NCBI RefSeq assembly: GCF_963678635.1
Contig: NC_087071.1
Coordinates: forward strand, 9,657,842-9,721,841
DNA length: 64,000 nucleotides
Reading direction: 5' to 3'
From: Symsagittifera roscoffensis
Lineage: Eukaryota > Xenacoelomorpha > Acoela > Convolutidae
The first letter of the stretch is position 1. The number at the start of each line of letters is the position of its first letter. The translations under genes were made by a program, and so were the position numbers. The notes below the pieces were generated by a model. That model was not told where the DNA came from, did not search any database, and saw nothing but the letters and a program-made list of their open reading frames with translations. Positions 1 to 11,289 of this stretch are shown in pieces.

Positions 1-2640
1 CACAAAAGTTCTTATAAACTTATAAATTGATATTAAACCATCATACTTAAAGTTTCGACCAAAAACCATCGGCTTGTGATTTTAACTATATCTAAACTTA
101 ACCTGTAAAATGGCGTTTTCATTAGAAAAGGAGTCTGAAAATTTTTCAAGTCATTTTTAAGGACAAACACGTTGTAAAAAAAGAAAGAACATGCTTTCTC
201 AAAAATCTTTCGTCTTTCACATTAAAAACTTCTAGTACTCGCTATAAAATCTATTGATTTCTATTAAATTGAATTTTGAAGATGGTGACAATCCTAACAA
301 ATCAGCCCATCATCAGATATTTTCAATCATACCCAACTTGAAAAAAACTACAAACATTTGTAGTATTAACCACCAGAAAACACTAGTTACGTATAAATTG
401 TGCCCCTCGATGCCCAACAAAACCCAGCTGAAAGTAGACGTTTTTTTTTAATAAAAAAAGTACGAAATGGGTATTATTGTGTTCCGATAAAAACAAATAG
501 TAATTGTTCTGAGGTTAATTTTTTCTCTATCTACACCATGCTCTGAACGACACCGTTTTATACGCAAGAATCTATCAAAACTATTAAGTTTTTGTCTCTC
601 ATGAATTGCAAAAACTCAACAAACCAAGAAATTTGAACATGTAGCCACAAGAAGTAGTCTGCAAATACAAAAATCGCAATACAGCGATACAAATAAAATT
701 TGTGGATCAAAGCACCCATTTTCACAATTTACCTGAAAACAACAACCAGTTAGATTTTACTGCAATTGCCTGTCACTAAAATCAACGAGACTATTTCGAA
801 AGTAATGATGCTCCTAAGTTGGATGTGTTGCATCCATCTAAGATTGGTATTGAAACTTTAATGCACAAGTTAAGAGATTCGTATAACAATTCCTCAATAA
901 TTCATTGAAAGAAAACCGGCCCAGATTGAAAAAACTTTATCAATTATCCATTTTAGATCTGAAAACGGCAGATGAGCTTCGATTTTTTCAAAACAGTTCA
1001 ATAACTTCTGAAAACAATATTTTCCTGTTTGTTAGACTTTTTAGGTCAGTCTTTGTTTAAAAATATGGCGATCGAAATTAATACTTTTGAAACTTTTCTG
1101 TGATAATTAATAATAAGTTCTGTTTTTTTTGTGAGGCGTTGTTAACCCTTATACATCGAATAAAAAAAATTAGAGAAAACTGAAACCTTTTTTTAGTTTT
1201 TTTAAGCTCCCAAAAAACATTGATCTTAAAAGTGAAAAAAAAAGAACTCAGAGGTCAACCCGACTGGCTCATTTCTTAATATTTATCGTTAATCACACAA
1301 AATTGGATGTTGATAACAATCGAGGATCATATGAAACAATTAAAACTATTTAAAAAAATTGATTCGATTCAAGAACGCAAGAAATCTGGTAATTGTTAAT
1401 TTGAACTTGCAAGGTGTTACCCGAATATGCATGCGGGCAAAACAACTTGTTCAAAAACCGTTTAAAATAAGCTTTGAGGATTTTCGAAAACCTGATTAAC
1501 AGAAAAAAGGATTTGAAGTTATGCGACTTGGAAGCAAAAACACACGTGATGTTTAAATTGCCAATCTTAAATAAAACTGGGTTGTGCTATTTTTACCAAC
1601 AAAAGTGGCTCCATAACTGAAATAAAAACAAAACGTTTGTTTGATTAGGGAAAATATGAGTCAGGATGGGCTAATTATGGATGGAAAATCAAATTTTAAC
1701 GCTGCGATTAATGAAAAATCGTTGATTACTTTGTTCTAAAATCTGAACTAAACAAATTTGTTATCTTCTTAAATCAATCAAAAATCAATACTGACATTGA
1801 ATTTTCTCGTTTATACCAGAAAATACTCATTTATAGAAACTTATAACATAGAACACTTAAACCAAAAACAGTTTGGAGTCCATCATTAATCAGTAGGGAT
1901 TAAAAGTTTTCTGTCCCCATGATGAGACCCATTAGTGAACAAGTAACAAACAAAAATGACTTTAGTTTCATGAACGCAACAATGACTTTGTTTGTCACAA
2001 CAACTTTTGCTTTATTTGCTGTGACAAACTCTAAACCTTGAAAGAACATGTAGAACGAAATTTTGCTTTCAACGAAGATTTTTATCTAAATCAGATTTTT
2101 TTAAATTTTTTTCTGCTCCTACTTGATTTCAGTTATAACAATGAAAAGACGCACTAAAAACGTTTTCAAGACTATTATTTTCAATTTTTAACGCTCATCT
2201 TCAAAAGCAGCCTTTCAAAATAATTTATTTCTTGTTTTTAAAGCTACATTGAGCTGAAAGCGTATTGGTTTATTTCGTCGGAGTGCAAACAAAAATTAAA
2301 AAATCAGCAAGAACTAACTTTAATTTATCAGAATCAAAATACTGAAGATGATTGACAAACAAATTGGCTTTGTCGTGAACACTCAGCCAGTTTAATTAAA
2401 GATCAAAAAGCAAAATATTCCAAATGTGTTTACATTCTTCAGAACACAATTCAGCGAAAAAGTAATTTTATCAACCAAAAATGTGTTCCTGATCAAGCAA
2501 CAGTAAAATGATGGCACTACGTAACTCTTTCTAGGAAATGACAGCCTAACTAATCGAAATCTGCTTTTTTAAATCAGACTTTAGGTTTTAATAACATAAC
2601 AGAAAAACTTACCTCTCAAAGTCCATCCATGATAGAAAAG
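1..2640. repeat. Segmental repeat A, copy 1
   Basis: AT-rich sequence that recurs in direct orientation at about 11290-13865 with frequent substitutions and small indels; by eye roughly 88-90% identical. It contains no open frame I would call a gene: short frames are interrupted differently in the two copies. The left end probably lies outside the window, because similarity to copy 2 is already present at about base 30. Bases 40-400 also match, inverted and much more diverged, 7395-7705. It could be a large decayed transposon, but I see no recognisable protein and no clean termini. Confidence 0.75.
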
Positions 2641-3261
2641 TTTGTCAAACGGAAAAGTTTGTCAATCGGTTAGTGAAAGCTTTTTGCAAGTCTTTAATAG
2701 AAAAAAAAACTTGTCTAGTGTTTTTTGTAACGCAAGTCTTATGTGGATAATCTTGATAAGGAAAAAAATAAAAAATATGGAAACCACTCAGCCTTATTCC
2801 GCAAAATTGATAACTTAATCTTATTCGGAACCCCTATCCTTCGCCGTCCAAGCTATCCCAATCCATTTACCGAATAAATTTTTGGGTTCTCACTCTTGTT
2901 TTTGAGTATAAAACCTGCTATTAATTTATTCCTAATAGAACCCTCGATTTTGCTATTTCCAACAGCACCATTAACACTCGTCACCGATTCCGCTTAAATA
3001 AGAAACTACCTGGACCCAAAAAATCTCAAAAAAATCCGTAGAGCTATTTCCAAGCTCTGAACTAGGTTTCAATTAATGGTTTTTACCTATTACTTTTGCT
3101 TACGGCTCCTATCCGAAAGATTGAACTTCAATGTTTCAATGATTCCCTCCTTCTTCAGATGTACTTTTGTGGCTGCTCTAGTGGTTTCTTCTCGAGACAA
3201 TCTCTGTTGTTATCTTGACGCTCTTCATTGTCCAAATTTTGCGAATTCTTGGACATGTCTG

Positions 3262-3342
3262 CTGGTCAGCTCCCTTAGTCGATCTTCCCAGTTATTTTTG
3301 AAGATGTGAGTGCTATGAGTAGTAGATGTTGGAGCTGACCAG
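3262..3342. repeat. 12-bp inverted repeat with 57-bp loop
   Basis: CTGGTCAGCTCC at 3262-3273 is the perfect reverse complement of GGAGCTGACCAG at 3331-3342. The copy in repeat B2 (about 17890-17975) keeps the arrangement with one mismatch. It could form an RNA or cruciform stem. No function is evident. Confidence 0.6.
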
Positions 3343-3791
3343 AGGAGCAAGGAAGAGCCCATTTATAAGATTCGTTGGGTATAGAGTCTACACTCTATTA
3401 AAATGGGGACTATAATTGGTAAGGTTTCATGTTTGGTGTAATGGTAAGAGAAAAAAAAATCCTCTGGGATTTTGTGTGGAAGTGTCCAGTTTTGTTTTGC
3501 AAAAATCTCAGCGCGTGTTATCTAATTTGTAAATATCAAAGATTAATTACGTGTAGATTGTAGGATGAAAGAGTTATTTTACGTTTTTTGGTTCATGGTA
3601 GGTCAATGAGAAAAGATTTTGGGCAAAAAAAGAATTCACTGAAAACCTTCAAAACACAGCACAATTTGATCAAAATTGACTAATAAACTATTTTTTTGAT
3701 GATTCTACTCTAAAAAACAGTACTCAATCTTGCTGAAACTACGCTGAAATCAAACTGAAACTTCCGAATACACGGAAAATTGGTCAAAGTT

Positions 3792-3957
3792 TGAAAATTG
3801 TTACGCTCAAGTCATCAAGTTAGACTCAGTATCTGTTCAAAATTTATCTTTTTTAACGCTGTTTACCTTAAAAAAAGTCTGAAAATTGTAACGCTCAAGT
3901 CATCAAGTTAGACTCAGTATCTGTTCAAAATTTATCTTTTTTAACGCTGTTTACCTT
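3792..3957. repeat. 88-bp tandem duplication
   Basis: Two nearly identical units, 3792-3879 and 3880-3957, each carrying the same stretch that ends in a TTTTTTAACGCTG run. Repeat B2 has a single copy at about 18415-18500, so the duplication happened after B1 and B2 separated. Confidence 0.8.
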
Positions 3958-5310
3958 TTTACTACTAATTTTCAGTTCTGGAGGAAACCTATGTTGTGAA
4001 AATTATCAGTTCAAAAAATAAGTTTGAAAATTTTTTTTTGAAATGTTAATCAAAGTTTCCATGATTCGATTCTAAGTTGGATTTTATTAAGGAATAATCA
4101 AAAGTCATTCGAAAGAGTCAAACTTAAAATCTTCATATCTAATTCCAAATTAATTAGGGCTTTGTGATATCTCAGAGATGTTCAATTCTCTGGTAACTTA
4201 CCATAAATACATATTTCATTTAAAAAAATTTCAAAATTATTATCCTAGGTTCGTCAAACAGACTTGGAGAAATTTTCAAAGTTAAATTTCAAAATTTGTA
4301 TCTGTTTCTTGGCAAAATTGATAGGTGCGTACAGTTTTCTATTAATCTGACGTTGTGCTATATAATGATCTGTTCTAGTCCTCAATGAGCCTTGTTTTTT
4401 CTCAAAATTATTTCCACAGCAGAGCTTTATAGTAACTATATAATTTAAACGCAGATTTTTTATTACAGTTTTCTTACTTTCTTCCAACAGAACTGTTTTT
4501 GCATGAAAATTTATACAAGAAGACAATTTCGTGGTGAAATTGTATCAACTAACCGATAATTTTATTCTCCAAATTTAGTTGAAAATAAATCTTCTTGAAA
4601 ACTTTCCTCAATTCATGCTAACTCATAACACTATGGAAACAAAAGACCCAATAAAAATATTTTGGCTATCATACTTTTGATTTGAAGCTTCCTAGCCTGT
4701 CATTCATCAAATTTTATCAATTTTCTCAAAAATCTCAAATGAGTAAAACAATTTCCGTAATTTTTTTCTTGAAACTTCATAAATTATCTATTTTAGTTTC
4801 TGCTTGATCTGCCGTTTTCCAATTCGAGTGTTTTCTAATCCAAATTAAAGGTTGTTCTACTCAAATTACGAACTTTAGATGAAATATTGTATCTTTCCAA
4901 CGAACTTTCACTCATCCAGGGTAAAACATCAAAACACCCCTTTTACTAAGAACCTTCCGACCAGATAACTTTTTCTGTGACCCCTAAACTATTTTTTGAA
5001 GTAATTTTTAAATCAGAGTTATATAACTATTAATCGAGAAATTCTAGCAAAATTATTCAAATTTTTTCTTTTTTTCTGAGTTATTTGAAAATTTTGTTAA
5101 ACTGTTGGAAAACAAAAGAGACAAAACGATTCTCAATAACCTTTTGGTAAGAGACAATAGCCTCAAAAAATGATTTAAAAAATATAAAAACATCAACTTT
5201 TTGATGAATTGTTTTTAACGTCAAAGAAAATCATAATGGATTTCTTTCTATTTGATGTAGCTGCAATATCAATCAACCAAATGAATTGAACCAGGGAAGT
5301 TTCGAAGTAT

Positions 5311-7394
5311 ACAAGGCCTCAAAAAATTTTAGTTTTTTACGTCTTTGGTTTATTGTAAATATTTCATGCAATGTTTGAGTAATTTCAGGTAATTAAAGTT
5401 TTGGTTAGTAAATGAGCATGTCATATGAACTTATTGCTTTATTTTTAACCATTGATTTGTTTCACAGTAAAACACCAAGATATAAAAAAATCTTTGAATA
5501 AATTTATTTTTTCAGATTTTAGGTCTGGGTATTTTAGTTCAAATTCTTGTTTTTCAAAAAATAAACTTTTTAGTTTTGTATAAGTTATGTCTTGTCAAAA
5601 ATCAAGCATAACAACTACATTTCAAAATTTCAATTTGTACAGACAAATGCAATTATCATATGCAAGAATCATACAAAAGGAGTCCAAAATTAGTTGAAAA
5701 CAGAGCAAACACTAGTATATCTCATCCTAAAATGCTTTCTTAACCCCGTTGCTTGCAACATGAAAAAAAAATCAATTTTTTTGAAACTTGAAAAATAAAA
5801 AATAAAACTTTTCATAATCTTTGACGATTTTTCCTTGATTAGGTGTTTCAAAAAAGACAAATCACATTATTGTTATATCTGCGTTCTCTTTGGTTCAACT
5901 ATTTGAAAAAAAAATGTTTTCTGATTGAGACACTGAACAAAAACCAATAGGTCATAAGTAGAAAGAAATTGTAATTAAAGTAGATTAAAATTATTGCAAA
6001 TTCTTAAATCAGATTATCTATAAAGCTTATGAGTGTTCTGAAGATCCATTGTTTGAGGCAATTTAATTTAGTCTGCAATAAATGATAACTACACTCGACA
6101 AATATGTAATGAGAGATCTTACTAAAAATTACAAAACAATCCATATTGAATTGCTCTATATGCCGCAAAAAATTATTATTATTTTTAAATTGTTCGAATC
6201 GCGACTAAACAGGCTTTATTATGATTTATCACTCAATCATTTTGATGTTTATTTGTGGTACCTGATTTTGCGTCGAAAACAAAAAAAAAGAAAAAACTAA
6301 AACACACCCAAATACACAGTTCCTCATCATTTTCAAAGGTTGGAACAATAAAAAAACTTTGCAAATTCTAAAAAAAACAACCAAAAAGACAAAATATATA
6401 GAAATATTCTAAATTGCAAAAATTTGACGTTATTTATTCAAACTCATACCTGTGACAATTGATTGGGTTTTTGAGTTCTGAGAGTTTCAATAATTTTTAC
6501 AGTGTTTTGACCTTCTCAGTTTTTTGAATCACTCAAATTACACTCCAGGTGTGTTCAATTGGTGCTACTTGGAGCGCATTTGTCGGATTGTCATTTTTGT
6601 CCGCAAAACGAACATTTTTTCTTCTCAACTATTTTGTTGATGTTTTTGAGTAGTGACTAGACGCCAAAACCGACCACATGACATCTGACTTTTTTGACGG
6701 TACAATTGATTTATAAAGGCCAATATATGCTTCTGGAAAATTCCCAATTAGCGTTCACTGTTGACAGACTTCGCTTTAACCACATGGACAGAACTTATTC
6801 ATCGGAGACAAATTGCTGTCGTAGCCATCACTTTCGCCGGAGTTTTTTTTTCTATGAATTTCACATCGTCCGTTGTATCAGTGACACTTTGGCTGTAAAA
6901 ACTAGCACTTCATTGTCCATTACGTTAGCTTTTAAGACCAATAACCTCAGCTATTAACAACGTTGTTTCTGCTTGAAAGTTTGAAGTTTTGTCGAAGTTG
7001 GCATTTTCTCTCGCTTCATATGATTAATTATCAACTTTAGTAATTTGCGGCAAATAACTGACAGACATATAGTTTGTGGGCTAGTTTTCGCTGAGACTCT
7101 CCTGTCCTATTTCTGTGGGTACGAACCAAATTTTTGTAAGTACAGCGTTGATACTGTTTTCTTGAGTTTTCATGACTTTAAATTATGTACAGTTCATCTG
7201 ATCTTTTACTTTTTCCTTGATTTTGCTTCCACTGTGAGAACGTACTATAGTGTCCTTTGGCAGAAATTCAGTTCTTATACGGGCTCTTATGCTCGAACCC
7301 AACACAAATTTTTACTGTATTCGGGGATTGGAAAGGGCAAAAGTTCTCAAAATTTGGAGCAACTTGTTTTGCTCACGTCAAACTGTTTGCTGGT
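5311..7394. other. AT-rich decayed spacer, no gene
   Basis: No maintained coding frame. On the minus strand near 6590-6620 a short Cys-rich stretch reads KCSFCGQK, then a stop, then QSDKC, which resembles a broken retroelement zinc knuckle with its His missing. This is too little to name an element. The plus-strand open frames at 6694-6957 and 7045-7473 have no protein-like features I recognise. Confidence 0.4.
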
Positions 7395-7705
7395 TTTTTT
7401 GAGTTCTGGTTGTTACTTCTATAAGTTTACGATAGTTTTCCTTAAGTTGTGCATGTTTGAAAATTTCTTATGATGAGCTGATTTGTTAGGATTGTCAAAC
7501 TCTTCAAAATTCAATTTATGAGAACTCAATAGGTTTTAAAGCGAGTACTAGAAATTTACAATGAGAGAGACAAAAAGTAGTTTGAGAAAGCATATTTTAT
7601 CTTTCCAAAAAACTTAACTGTCTATACGAAAAACTTTTCAGACTACTTTTCTTTTAAAATTAGAGGCCAATTGATTTTGATTAAATTTTAAAAATGATGG
7701 TTTCG
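7395..7705 (-). repeat. Inverted, diverged copy of start of repeat A
   Basis: The reverse complement of this stretch aligns with bases about 40-400 of the window (and about 11330-11680), through shared blocks such as the region around GATTTGTTAGGATTGTCA and the AGCGAGTACTAGAA block. Identity is about 75-80% near the outer end and falls inward. It could be the far terminus of a large inverted-repeat element that began near base 40, or an independent old insertion. Confidence 0.6.
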
Positions 7706-8099
7706 AACCAGTTTTTAAGTAGAAAATTATTTTTTAAAATTTTAAGCCAGTGTTTTATTCTCATTTAGATTAGTTCATTGAAATCATCTTGACGATGCAT
7801 TTAGTTCCCAATAAAATTGAACAATCAATTTTAAACTCCAATGCTTGAGAATTGAATCAGATAAAATTGAGGTAAAAGTTTTTTTTGGATTCAGAGTTTG
7901 TATAGACGAGAAAGTTCAGTTTTTTGAGACACAATCTGATGCTTCGATGCGTAGAAACAACTATTGAGGAACATTCCGAGGAGTTTATGATGATTAATAG
8001 AAGAAATTTGCTCAAAAACCAACTAGTAATTGTTTAAGAAACTTGACTGATATTTCAAGTATTAAGGCGTTCGTTAACATTTATTTTGATTTTTTAATG
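7706..8099. other. AT-rich spacer, nothing recognised
   Basis: About 395 bases without a maintained frame, repeat or structural signal that I can support. Confidence 0.4.
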
Positions 8100-10250
8100 A
8101 ATCCGTTTCAGATTTTGTTTGTTTAAGCTTTCAATTTCTTGATTTGTCTCATTATTTGAATCTGTCTACGATGAAGTTGTGTGAGCTTATTATGAGTATC
8201 ACGTCCAGTCAATGTAATTTTATTTTGAATTCCGATCGGTATTCCATTCAGTTCTCAATTTTAAGGCTATCCGCCGTTGTTTAAAAAAAGTACACGCAAA
8301 CTCCGATTTTTTTTCTATTATGAATGATTTCACAGACCTTGAAAATGCGCATAGCTTTCATCTCAGATTCGCTTGAGGAGAAAAAATGTACCGCCCACCT
8401 TCAAAGCACGTATTTAATCGTGTTGTGTTCAAAAGAGGTTTGTGGTGATCTCATGCTTAAGTCTTTTTCAGTTTCAGGCTTTTCTAATTCATAAATGTTT
8501 ACTGCGCATTCTAATTTGTTCAGTCAATTCATTTTTGAAAGCTAGGTTATGGTATTTCGAGAAATTAGGTTCCGATTTGTTCTTATAGCACCATTTTCTC
8601 AGGATAGCAAGATCTTTTTGTATTGATTCTGGGTATATGGATAAATCTTTTTAGTTGTCTTGTGTACCCAAAGGTACGGTTGCAAAGGCCTTGTTGCAGG
8701 TCATTTATGAACAATATACAGAATAGACGCCCAAGAAGAGAGCCTTGCAGATCCCTGCGTGTGACTTCTAACCAATTTGACTTCTCATATTTAATTCGAA
8801 CTCGTTATTGGTCCGTTCGAATTAAGGTCCGTTAGACAGCCATGAAAAAGATTCGAAATATTTCATTCATTCAAGATTTTATTCAATTTTTTATCAAACT
8901 GGGTGAGGTATTGTATCGAAAGTTTTAGAAAATCGGTGAAAACGATTAGAAGAGTTGTGTTTAAGGATGTTCTAGAATTGAGTACATTTCGTCTACAAAT
9001 GTTAAACTTTACCATTTTTATGATAGATTTTTAATGAGATTTCGTTGGAAATGAGTTTTTCAAGTACTCTTGAAAGATCGCAGAGATGACTGATTGGTCA
9101 GTAAAATGATATGACCTACTTTTTTTTTGTTACTTTTTAACTTATTTTTTACTGATTTTACTTACTTATTAGTTACTTTTTACTGAAAATGGGAATGACA
9201 TCGCTGAATTCGCTTTTGTGGAAAATTTGGCCTTATTGGAAAAGGTTTTGAAAACAAAAACAGAGAGACCTAGAGGTGCATTTAGATAGCTGTCTTAGAA
9301 TCAAGTCCGGTCTACGTGATTTAAGTGGGTATAAATTGTTCAGCATTTCTTTGAGCATTTATTTAGTGCAGTATATACTTCTCAAGGACTCGGTTCAAGT
9401 CGAAGACTTCATTTCATGAAGGAATGCTGATGATTTAGAGTCATTAAATAAATTATGAAGTTATCGATTAAACAGGCTAGCTTTGTCGGCGTTCCAAAAC
9501 CTTATTGATGTTGTAGTTTTTTCTCTTTCGATGTTTTTAGGAAAATAAAAACTGTGGGAGAAATTTTCATCGAGAAAATGTCTTTTTGAAGGCTTTTTGA
9601 TCTTCGCTGTTCCAACGATTTTGTTTCGTGAGAGTTTGAAGCCTCTTCGAATCGACTCAGATGGTTTTATTGTGTTAAGGAATACCTTACCTTGTTTGCA
9701 TTTTAAAGGGGAGCAGTAACTTGAGAGATCCGAACAACCATTTGTACGAGCTTTCAAGTAGTTGATCAAAATTTCTGAAGTAATTTGGCTGAACGGGTAC
9801 TCACTCTGGATGGTGCGGTCATCTGAGTCAGCAATCGGACTCAAAGTTGTTTGGAAAGATTCGTAGTTTGAGAGACGTCTGCTGTCGTTACACTAAGAGA
9901 ATTTCATCTTGGGGTCGACGCGAGAAAAATGTTTAAAATATGGGTTGATGCACAGGATAACGTCAAATTTATCGTTGGGCTTTAATGAACTGTTGCAACG
10001 TTGTTCTGTAGTACTGTTGCACTGATGAAATGACGAACTGTTGGTAATTCAAGTAATTTTTGAAAATTTTAGACAAAGCATTATTCAAGTGTTGCTTTGT
10101 AGGCCAGCTTGTGTCTCGAAAGATTATGTCGCCGACAAAAAGGGCATTATTATGCCAAACAATGTCGGATAGAAAGTCCAAAACTGACAGTAGCGCTGAT
10201 GGAGGCTTACAATAGGACTATTACACGGGTCATAAAGACAGCAGAGATGG
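8100..10250 (-). pseudogene. Decayed non-LTR retrotransposon (endonuclease + reverse transcriptase)
   Basis: Read on the minus strand in order: an APE-type endonuclease trace with an RPPSALLS block followed by FVGD...DTSW (about 10220-10080), matching the GDFN...W motif; a linker with FWNADKASLFN (about 9500-9461); an RT trace with PLKSRRPDLI (about 9340-9300), corresponding to the conserved K-x-GPD motif; then QGSLLGRLFCILFINDL (about 8750-8700), the well-known PQGS...L..YINDL block; and a trailing IQKDLAILRKWCYKN block (about 8610-8560). The YADD site itself is not preserved and frames shift several times. The layout and motifs suit the CR1/Jockey-like branch of LINE elements. It is clearly dead. 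Clade assignment is uncertain; a LINE origin is fairly secure. Confidence 0.8.
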
Positions 10251-10378
10251 AAAACTATTTTATACTCAAATCGAACTAAACAGCGTTTTAAATTCAAGTA
10301 TAAAAAGTATAGTAGATTTTCATCGCAGAACTCATTCGAGAAGCTTCCTTCTTAAAATAAAAAATATGTCCCAGAAAC

Positions 10379-11153
10379 TTGGTTGCGACAATGTTCCATT
10401 TCGAGTACGACAATGCTCTCTTTCTCACTGGTTACGACACTTTGAGAAAAAATTGCAACCAATCATTGGACAGCTTTAAACACAGGGACATTTTGGTAGT
10501 AAACAAAAGCGCTCTTATCTACTCCGAGATACTAAACAGCTTGCAAGACTCTTCAGACATAAATTCGACTTCATTTTTGATGATCAAGCTGGCCTTGAAG
10601 GCAATACTTGAATCAAACGCCATCTAAATTTTCAGTAAAATTAGTCGAGTTCAATTGACAACAATTCTTCAGTCCTTTCCACAATCAATTGGACGTTCTT
10701 TTGCGCAATTATATAGGCGTCGGCCCTCATATGAATTCATCTGATTATCTCGACAGCAGATATCACTCAAACCATGAATTTCTTAACACAACCTTTAGAC
10801 TGACTGCTGACTCAGAAGATCGAACCAACCAGACAGAAAAACATTCGGTTTTATTTGTGTTCAGCAAATTTTATCTGCAAAGAAGTGATTGAAAAAAAGT
10901 TGAACTTTTTCATAACTGAGCGCCCATTCTAGCCATTCTTCCAAAAATCTGGTACATGTGGTTTTTGGAAAACGCAAATTTTTTGCTACCCATAAAAACG
11001 GAAAAAAAGACATTCTCTACCAGTGTGGATAACACCATCTACGTCGAGTATTCTCAAAATGCTTCAAGCTTTGAAAAAAAAGTGCAGAGTAAAGCTACTG
11101 ATCATCAAAAACAAAATTTAGAAGTAGGTGAATATGTTGCCCATACCCTTTAG
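10379..11153 (+). other. Consecutive open-frame fragments, unrecognised
   Basis: Three plus-strand open frames follow each other (10379-10627, 10689-10892, 10956-11153); the last two share a frame separated by a TGA and a short gap. The predicted peptides are of mixed composition, not obviously low complexity. The third ends in a G-E-Y-V-A stretch faintly like the start of a Tudor domain, but I would not assign it. They may be remains of one gene, or chance. The region lies just upstream of the dead LINE, which runs the other way. Confidence 0.25.
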
Positions 11154-11289
11154 AGCGAAGATGTTTCCAAATTAAAAACTTTGAAATATCAGTAATCCTT
11201 CATGAAAGGCAGTCTCCACATGGAAATGGGCAAATAAAATTATTACAATGAACTAATCTACATGACGATACAACAGCAGCTCACCAAGT

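Larger units (their letters stand above)
2641..5310. repeat. Segmental repeat B plus P, copy 1
   Basis: Recurs in direct orientation at about 17313-19870; its last part (about 4590-5310, segment P) is present a third time at 24911-25630. Similarity stops near 5310, just where the 53-bp minisatellite begins in the other two P copies. Bases 2836-3070 are only about 2% different from copy 2, clearly better conserved than the flanks. No convincing coding frame is present; the small open frames at 3076-3309 (+) and 4254-4526 (-) are not maintained intact in copy 2. Confidence 0.75.

Noticed and set aside
7045-7473. 142-codon plus-strand open frame
   Set aside because: Its right end lies in the inverted copy of repeat A, and that sequence is not open in the corresponding strand of A1 or A2; no family features.
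10956-11153. Possible Tudor domain
   Set aside because: Only a short G-E-Y-V-A resemblance; the core aromatic and Asp-Tyr-Gly positions are absent.
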